Positions 46,501 through 57,100 of a stretch of DNA of 64,000 nt are shown here, piece after piece. Numbering within the stretch: the first letter of the stretch is position 1; every line of letters starts with the position of its first letter. This DNA is from Leptodactylus fallax (taxonomy: Eukaryota; Chordata; Amphibia; Anura; Leptodactylidae), in assembly GCA_947044405.1 (NCBI GenBank), contig CAMRHE010000460.1, forward strand, positions 538,501 through 602,500, read 5' to 3'. The translations under genes and the position numbers were made by a program. Under the pieces are notes generated by a model. That model had not been told where the DNA came from. It ran no database searches and saw only the letters and a program-made list of their open reading frames with translations.

Positions 46501-49500
46501 ACAGGTTATAAATGTGATGAGATCTCTGTAAAACAATCTACAATAAAGCAATTTTACTATATATTGATTTTATTCTAGAAAACTTATGGACAAGCAGACT
46601 TTCTCTTCCATACAAGCTTCAAGCAACACTTCTCGCTATGCTGTGGCATTTTATCGGAAAGGTCTGTCTATTGATCACTGTAGTGATTGTTCTCTCGCAC
46701 ATAAGGGGGTTTTAGGGGATTTCAGGTGACAGGTATTGCCGGAATATGGATAGAATATGCCGTCCTTTAGTCAGACAATCAGCAGCGCATGTATCGGAGG
46801 GCTTGTGCCTTATCTAGCCACGGTCACATTCATTTACAATATCTTTGGAATCCCCAAAGGCCAGAGACATAAGATGTAAATCTAAGCTTTTCTGCATCGT
46901 GTGGTCTCAGGAGCGACAGACTCCGAGCGGCAGGGACTTCACTTTTTGCTTTTTGGTTTTTTTTTTTTTTAAGTGCAAAAGATAAAGAAATGAATTGTGA
47001 GTGGGAAGATGTGTACAATGTACAGAGACCGTCACTGTAGTGGTTGTGTAGTAGGAGCAGTGTGCTAGTTCTGGCATATGCCTTGTATACGGCTCCCATA
47101 ACCTTGATCTGTTCAGGATCCGGGTGGATTAGATGTGGATAGGTCATCAGTTTCCATGTCCCAGACCAGCCTTATTAGGGTTCACTCATCTTAGTTTATA
47201 GTGAGTTTTTTTTTTTATCTAATACAGGTGAAATTCATGTAACTCCTCTGCATGGGATTTTGCAGCTCCGGCCCAGTTTCACATATTTAGACAAAGCAGA
47301 TACGAAATATCGAGAGCGAGAAGCTGCAAATGATGGTAGGTAATAATGATTCTATGTATAGAGCTTTAAAGGGAACCTGTCGCATTGGAATGCAGCATAA
47401 TCTGCAGGCAACATGTTATAGAGCAGAATGTTTATATAGTTCTGTCGGAGTCCAGTGGTCGGTCGTACTTAATGGTTGTTCTATAACCTGTAGATAGGAC
47501 ACTGTGTACAATCTGCTCTATAACCTGTAGATAGGACACTGTATACAATCTGCTCTATAACCTGTAGATAGGACACTATGTACAATCTGCTCTATAACCT
47601 GTAGATAGGACGCTATGTACAATCCGCTCTATAACCTGTAGATAGGACACTATGTACAATCCGCTCTATAACCTGTAGATAGGACACTATGTACAATCCG
47701 CTCTATAACCTGTAGATAGGACACTATGTACAATCCGCTCTATAACCTGTAGATAGGAAACGGTGTACAATCCGCTCTATAACCTGTAGATAGGACACTG
47801 TGTACAATCTGCTCTATAACCTGTAGATAGGACACTATGTACAATCTGCTCTATAACCTGTAGATAGGACGCTATGTACAATCTGCTCTATAACCTGTAG
47901 ATAGGACACTGTGTACAATCTGCTCTATAACCTATAGATAGGACACTGTGTACAATCTGCTCTATAACCTGTAGATAGGACACTATGTACAATCTGCTCT
48001 ATAACCTGTAGATAGGACACTGTGTACAATCTGCTCTATAACCTGTAGATAGGATGCTATGTACAATCTGCTCTATAACCTGTAGATAGGATACTATGTA
48101 CAATCTGCTCTATAACCTGTAGATAGGACACTATGTACAATCTGCTCTATAACCTGTAGATAGGACGCTATGTACAATCTGCCCCTCTATAACCTGTAGA
48201 TAGGACACTATGTACAATCCGCTCTATAACCTGTAGATAGGACACTATGTACAATCTGCTCTATAACCTGTAGATAGGACACTATGTACAATCTGCTCTA
48301 TAACCTGTAGATAGGACGCTATGTACAATCTGCTCTATAACCTGTAGATAGGACACTATGTACAATCTGCTCTATAACCTGTAGATAGGACACTATGTAC
48401 AATCTGCTCCTCCTGCTCTATAACCTGTAGATAGGACACTATGTACAATCTGCTCTATAACCTGTAGATAGGACACTATGTACAATCTGCTCTATAACCT
48501 GTAGATAGGACACTATGTACAATCTGCTCTATAACCTGTAGATAGGACACTGTGTACAATCTGCTCTATAACCTGTAGATAGGACACTATGTACAGTCTG
48601 CTCTATAACCTGTAGATAGGACACTACGTACAATCTGCTCTATAACCTGTAGATAGGACACTATGTACAATCAGCTCTATAACCTGTAGATGGGACGCTA
48701 TGTACAATCCGCTCTATAACCTGTAGATAGGACACTATGTACAATCTGTTCTATAACCTGTAGATAGGACACTATGTACAATCTGCTCTATAACCTGTAG
48801 ATAGGACACTATGTACAATCTGCTCCTCCTGCTCTATAACCTGTAGATAGGACGCTATGTACAATCTGCTCTATAACCTGTAGATAGGACACTATGTACA
48901 ATCTGCTCTATAACCTGTAGATAGGACACTATGTACAATCTGCTCTATAACCTGTAGATAGGACACTATGTACAATCCGCTCTATAACCTGTAGATAGGA
49001 CACTATGTACAATCCGCTCTATAACCTGTAGATAGGACACTATGTACAATCCGCTCTATAACCTGTAGATAGGACACTATGTACAATCCGCTCTATAACC
49101 TGTAGATAGGACACTATGTACAATCTGCTCCTCCTGCTCTATAACCTGTAGATAGGACACTATGTACAATCCGCTCTATAACCTGTAGATAGGATACTAT
49201 GTACAGTCTGCTCTATAACCTGTAGATAGGACACTATGTACAATCTCCTCTATAACCTGTAGATAGGACACTATGTACAATCTGCTCTATAACCTGTAGA
49301 TAGGATACTATGTACAATCTGCTCTATAACCTGTAGATAGGACACTATGTACAATCTGCTCTATAACCTGTAGATAGGACACTATGTACAATCCGCTCTA
49401 TAACCTGTAGATAGGACACTATGTACAATCCGCTCTATAACCTGTAGATAGGACACTATGTACAATCCGCTCTATAACCTGTAGATAGGACACTATGTAC

Positions 49501-52500
49501 AATCCGCTCCTCCTGCTCTATAACCTGCAGATAGGACACTATGTACAATCTGCTCTATAACCTGTAGATAGGACACTATGTACAATCTGCTCTATAACCT
49601 GTAGATGGGACACTATGTACAATCCGCTCTATAACCTGTAGATGGGACACTATGTACAATCTGCTCTATAACCTGTAGATAGGACACTATGTACAATCTG
49701 CTCTATAACCTGTAGATAGGACACTATGTACAATCCGCTCTATAACCTGTAGATAGGACACTATGTACAATCTGCTCTATAACCTGTAGATAGGAGGCTA
49801 TGTACAATCTGCTCTATAACCTGTAGATAGGACACTATGTACAATCCGCTCTATAACCTGTAGATAGGACACTATGTACAATCTGCTCTATAACCTGTAG
49901 ATAGGAGGCTATGTACAATCTGCTCTATAACCTGTAGATAGGACACTATGTACAATCTGCTCCTCCTGCTCTATAACCTGTAGATAGGACACTATGTACA
50001 ATCTGCTCTATAACATGTAGATAGGACACTATGTACAATCTGCTCTATAACCTGTAGATAGGACACTATGTACAATCTGCTCCTCCTGCTCTATAACCTG
50101 TAGATAGGACACTATGTACAATCTGCTCTATAACATGTAGCTAGGACACTATGTACAATCTGCTCTATAACCTGTAGATAGGACACTATGTACAATCTGC
50201 TCTATAACCTGTAGATAGGATACTGTGTACAATCTGCTCTATAACCTGTAGATAGGACACTATGTACAATCTGCTCTATAACCTGTAGATACGACACTAT
50301 GTACAATCTGCTCTATAACCTGTAGATGGGACACTATGTACAATCTGATCTATAACCTGTAGATAGGACACTATGTACAATCTGCTCTATAGCCTGTAGA
50401 TAGGACACTATGTACAATCTGCTCTATAACCTGTAGATAGGACACTATGTACAATCTGCTCTATAACCTGTAGATAGGACACTATGTACAATGTGCTCTA
50501 TAACCTGTAGATGGGACACTATGTACAATCTGCTCTATAACCTGCAGATAGGACACTATGTACAATCTGCTCTATAACCTGTAGATAGGACACTATGTAC
50601 AATCTGCTCTATAACCTGTAGATAGGACACTATGTACAATCTGCTGTATAACCTGTAGATAGGACACTATGTACAATCTGCTCTATAACCTGTAGATAGG
50701 ACACTATGTACAATCTGCTCTATAACCTGTAGATAGGACACTATGTACAATCTGCTCTATAACCTGTAGATAGGACACTATGTACAATCTGCTCTACAAC
50801 CTGTAGATAGGACACTGTGTACAATCTGCTCCTCCTGCTCTATAACCTGTAGATAGGACACTATGTACAATCTGCTCCCCTGCTCTATAACCTGTAGATA
50901 GGACACTATGTACAATCTGCTCTATAACCTGTAGATAGGACACTATGTACAATCTGCTCTATAACCTGTAGATAGGACGCTATGTACAATCTGCTCTATA
51001 ACCTGTAGATAGGACACTATGTACAATCTGCTCTATAACCTGTAGATAGGACACTATGTACAATCTGCTCTATAACCTGTAGATAGGACACTGTGTACAA
51101 TCTGCTCTTACCTTGCTGCTCTATAACCTGTAGATAGGACGCTATGTACAATCTGCTCTATAACCTGTAGATAGGACACTATGTACAATCTGCTCTATAA
51201 CCTGTAGATAGGACACTATGTACAATCTGCTCTATAACCTGTAGATAGGACACTATGTACAATCTGCTCTATAACCTGTAGATAGGACACTATGTACAAT
51301 CTGCTCCTCCTGCTCTATAACCTGTAGATAGGACACTATGTACAATCTGCTCTATAACCTGTAGATAGGACACTATGTACAATCTGCTCTATAACCTGTA
51401 GATAGGACGCTATGTACAATCTGCTCTATAACCTGTAGATGGGACACTATGTACAATCTGCTCTATAACCTGTAGATAGGACACTATGTACAATCTGCTC
51501 TATAACCTGTAGATAGGACACTATGTACAATCTGCTCTATAACCTGTAGATAGGACACTATGTACAATCTGCTCTATAACCTGTAGATAGGACACTATGT
51601 ACAATCTGCTCTATAACCTGTAGATAGGACACTATGTACAATCTGCTCTATAACCTGTAGATAGGACACTATGTACAATCTGCTCTATAACCTGTAGATA
51701 GGACGCTATGTACAATCTGCTCTATAACCTGTAGATAGGACACTATGTACAATCTGCTCTATAACCTGTAGATAGGACACTGTGTACAATCTGCTCTATA
51801 ACCTGTAGATAGGACACTGTGTACAATCTGCTCTATAACCTGTAGATAGGACGCTATGTACAATCTGCTCTATAACCTGTAGATAGGACACTATGTACAA
51901 TCTGCTCTATAACCTGTAGATAGGACACTATGTACAATCTGCTCTATAACCTGTAGATAGGACACTATGTACAATCTGCTCTATAACCTGTAGATAGGAC
52001 ACTATGTACAATCTGCTCCTCCTGCTCTATAACCTGTAGATAGGACACTATGTACAATCTGCTCTATAACCTGTAGATAGGACACTATGTACAATCTGCT
52101 CTATAACCTGTAGATAGGACGCTATGTACAATCTGCTCTATAACCTGTAGATGGGACACTATGTACAATCTGCTCTATAACCTGTAGATAGGACACTATG
52201 TACAATCTGCTCTATAACCTGTAGATAGGACACTATGTACAATCTGCTCTATAACCTGTAGATAGGACACTATGTACAATCTGCTCTATAACCTGTAGAT
52301 AGGACACTATGTACAATCCGCTCTATAACCTGTAGATGGGACACTATGTACAATCTGCTCTATAACCTGTAGATAGGACACTATGTACAATCTGCTCTAT
52401 AACCTGTAGATAGGACACTATGTACAATCTGATCTATAACCTGTAGATAGGACACTATGTACAATCTGCTCTATAGCCTGTAGATTGGACACTATGTACA

Positions 52501-54155
52501 ATCTGCTCTATAACCTGTAGATAGGACACTATGTACAATCTGCTCTATAACCTGTAGATAGGACACTATGTACAATCTGCTCTATAACCTGTAGATAGGA
52601 CACTATGTACAATCTGCTCTATAACCTGTAGATGGGACACTATATACAATCTGCTCTATAACCTGTAGATAGGACACTATGTACAATCTGCTCTATAACC
52701 TGTAGATAGGACACTGTGTACAATCTGCTCTATAACCTGTAGATAGGACACTATGTACAATGTGCTCTATAACCTGTAGATAGGACACTATGTACAATCC
52801 GCTCTATAACCTGTAGATAGGACACTATGTACAATCTGCTCTATAACCTGTAGATAGGACACTATGTACAATCTGCTCCTCCTGCTCTATAACCTGTAGA
52901 TGGGACACTATGTACAATCTGCTGTATAACCTGTAGATAGGACACTATGTACAATCTGCACCACCTGCTCTATAACCTGTAGATAGGACACTGTGTACAA
53001 TCTGCTCTATAACCTGTAGATAGGACACTATGTACAATCTGCTCTATAACCTGTAGATAGGACGCTATGTACAATCTGCTCTATAACCTGTAGATAGGAC
53101 ACTATGTACAATCTGCTCTATAACCTGTAGATAGGACACTATGTACAATCTGCTCTATAACCTGTAGATAGGACACTATGTACAATCCGCTCTATAACCT
53201 GTAGATAGGACACTATGTACAATCTGCTCTATAACCTGTAGATAGGACACTATGTACAATCTGCTCCTCCTGCTCTATAACCTGTAGATGGGACACTATG
53301 TACAATCTGCTGTATAACCTGTAGATAGGACACTATGTACAATCTGCTCCTCCTGCTCTATAACCTGTAGATAGGACACTGTGTACAATCTGCTCTATAA
53401 CCTGTAGATAGGACGCTATGTACAATCTGCTCTATAACCTGTAGATAGGACGCTATGTACAATCTGCTCTATAACCTGTAGATAGGACACTATGTACAAT
53501 CTGCTCTATAACCTGTAGATAGGACACTATGTACAATCTGCTGTATAACCTGTAGATAGGACACTATGTACAATCTGCTCCTCCTGCTCTATAACCTGCT
53601 GACTATACTGCATTCGCCATGTGACAGGTTCCTTTTAATACATCTGTGACTTTCTTGCTAGAATTGTCCATGTCTTGTCTTTATTAGCTGGTGATTCCTC
53701 TCAGGATGAAGGTGAGGATGACGTCAAGCAAGTAACTGTAAGTCTTACGTGGTAACTCTTGTCCTTGCCTGTATTCAGTGCTCTTGTGATATTCTTGGTA
53801 TTAAATAGTTCCTGTCGCTTCAGCAGATTTGACTTAAATAAATTGTACAGGAGATTATAAGAAACTTTGTAATATATATGATCAGAGGGAAATGTCCCTT
53901 TCTCCTCTTACCAGGCTGTTTCCTGCTCCTCCTTCCTCTGCTATATCCATCTCAAGACGGACTGCAGGTGACATGATTCAGATGACTCCTGTCTATAGAA
54001 GTCTATGGAGAGCAGAGGGAGAGGAGTGAGCAGAGGGAGATGGCAGAAGAAAACCCAGACTGAAGCCAAATAGAAACATTTTATCACAACTAAAGTACTT
54101 TGTTCACATCGGTACAGTCAGTCAGAGTGTGTGTGTGTGTGTGTGTGTGGGGAAA

Positions 54156-54195
<40 letters not shown>

Positions 54196-57100
54196 TCCCT
54201 GACAGAAGTTCTGTCGCTTATCCATGTTGTGGAATCTAAAGCTTATAATCTGACTTTAAATTCGTCCATTGGTTTTAGAAATGACTCATATGAAAGCTGA
54301 AACCCTCCCAAATGATTTTTTGCTTAAGAAAATAAATTGGCTTCACTGCTGAAATATTCATCATGTAATGAACACAGAAAGGTCAGATTTTGGCAAGACA
54401 AAAGTTTTGTCGCACACATAAAGTAATGTGAAAATAAAACCAATAATTCTCTTCAAAAACAAAGATCTGTTTCCTAACATTGGTGAATGAGGTTGTGCTG
54501 CTATTAGAGCCATATGTAATATTTTGTGTGACTTCCATGAGCTTGAAGGACGGCATCCATGCGTTTCAGCAATGATTCCTACAATTTATTGATGACGTCA
54601 TCAGGAATAGCGGAGAATGCCGTCTTCTATGCCTCCCAGAGTTCATCAAGATTCTTTGGTTTTGTCTGCCAAGCTTCCTCTTTCATCCTACCCCAAACAT
54701 GCTCAATGATGTTCATGTCTGGTGACTGGGCTGGCCAGTCCTGGAGCACCTTCATCTTCTTTGCCTTGAGGAACTTTAATGTAGAGATGGATGGATGAGA
54801 TGGAGCACCATCCTGCTGCAAAATGTGACCCCTTTTATGATTGGGAATGTAAGAGGAAGCTAATACTTCTTGATATTTAGGCTATTGATATTGCCTTCCA
54901 CCTTGCAGATGTTTCGCACACCCCCATACTAAATGTAACCCCAGACCATGATCTTTCCACCACCAAACTGAAGTGTTTTCTGGGTGTATCTTGGATCCAT
55001 ACGGGCTCCAGTAGGTCTCCTGCAGTATTTGCGGCGGCCTCATCTGAGAAATCCACCTTCTGCCACTTTTCCAGCGTCCATCCGTTTAGCAGGCTGTGGG
55101 CCTTGGCAAATGCCACACGTTTCTTTAATTGCCTTTTGTTTAGTGCTGGCTTCTGGGCACTGATTCCACCATGGAGGCCATTTGGAGACAGAATCCTACA
55201 AACTGTTCTAGCTGACACAGGGACTTGAGGTGACCAGGCCTGTTGGAGCTCTGCTGCAGTGGAAGAGGGTTCTAACCAACAAACGTTCCTCTTGAGCAGT
55301 TGTCTTGCGGGGTCTGCCGGACCTGGGCTTGTCAAAAACATCTCCAGTCTCCAGACGCAGAGACACAGAGGTGCAGCCACCTCTGCAGTGGATCTGGTCT
55401 GCAGCCTCTATAATCAAGGCTTTGGTCGCAGGGTTGATTTTTGGCCTGTTGTCAGGGGTGAAGGTCTGGGGTGCTGGAGATCTCTTTATACACACCCACT
55501 AATTAACCGATTAATTAGTGAGCACAGGTGAGGCTTTATACTAGGATTGGTGCATTATATGACAAGGCGACAAAACTTTTGTCTTGCCAAAATCTGACCT
55601 TTCTGTGTTCATTAAATGATGAATATTTCAGCAGTGAAGCCAATTTATTTTCTTAAGCAAAAAATCATTTGGGAGGGTTTCAGCTTTCATATGAGCCATT
55701 TCTAAAACCAATGGATGAATTTAAAGTCAGGTTATAAGCTTTTGATTCCACAACATGGACAAGCGACAGAACTTCTGTCAGGGACTGTATATATATATAT
55801 ATATATGGTCCTGAATAAATGAGAGACAATTATTCGCAGATTCCTCCTCTACCTAGTATATGCATCTGGTCTCCACTCACCAGTTATCAGAGAACTACAA
55901 ATTCCAGATGTAGCATCCAGAGGGAAAAATATTTTATAATGCAAAATCTTAATTTATATATATTGCTCAGTAATTGTGTTATTTGTCCTGAGAAGTCACC
56001 TGATATAACAGGATACCACACACGGGATCCCTTCTAATCTCCGCCTGGTCTTAGACACTATTTGTAGACTTTTTTTTCTGTTGCCGTTTCGTCCAGCGTT
56101 GTCTGTGCTGGCTCTTGTGACTTCACACTAGACGCCGCTGACTACGTGCTGGTGGTCTGGCTGTGGCTTGTGCTGTATTTCCTCCGAGAGTCCGCTGTGA
56201 CGTCTTTAGTGATCGGATACTTCTGTAAATGTTTCCGCATCTCCTTGTAGGTACGTTTTTCCCCGCCCAGAGTCTGAGCAGGCCAAGCAGAGGAGGGCAC
56301 AGTCCTACGAGTTTCTTCAGAAGAAGCAGGCTGAGGAGTCCTGGGTGCATCTTCACTACTGTGGGATCAAGGTGGGGATTTATGGGAAATTTGTTTTCAT
56401 TTCACTTGACTGTTGCCTACATGTGTTTCAAGCTAAACCAAGGAGGAGCGAAATAGTTTGATAGAAGATATTAAGCCATTTATTGTTATTTCAGGACAGT
56501 CGATCAGAACATGAAAGACAGTATCTCCTCTGCCAAAATCAGACCCTGACCGAGAACCAGGAACTGATGAAATCCCCCAGGTCAGTGTCCATATTTATAG
56601 CCACATCCACAGAATCCTCCGTAAATGGCTGCTGTGGATGCTTCTTGTGAACAGGAGTTTCCAAACAGTCATCTCATGAGCACAATGAAGGGAGAGGTCG
56701 ATCACCTGCTGGTTTCTACATTTTCATTTTTTCCAAGAATGGCTAAGCTGGCAGCGTTGGTTATTTTCAGACCGCGCATGCGTGGCCACCTCTTCCTTTA
56801 CTGCGGCTGCGTGGCAGTGCTCAAAGGGCTTTATAGGAAACTGCTGCAAACCTGTTCATGCTTTAACATTTCTTCTTTCTGTGCTATAATGGCAGAATTT
56901 ACTTAAAGGTGTTGTAGCATTGCAGGCCCTTATCCCCTGCCACAGGATAGACTATAAGTGAGGGTCTGACTGCTTGGCCCCCGACAGTCAAGAGAGCGGG
57001 GCCTGAAAGTTTTGCTGCATCCTCCCTGTGAATGGAGTGCCAGTGCACTAGCGAGACTTGTACACCATTGTTCTGGCACTCCACTGTGTCCTGACAACCC

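Noticed and set aside
45426..46551. Open frames of about 280-344 codons on both strands
   Set aside because: Stop-free 27/29-bp minisatellite in a POLR3E intron.
47478..53600. CRISPR-like array of 37-bp repeats
   Set aside because: Repeats abut each other with no spacers, and the window is a vertebrate nuclear locus. It is a satellite.
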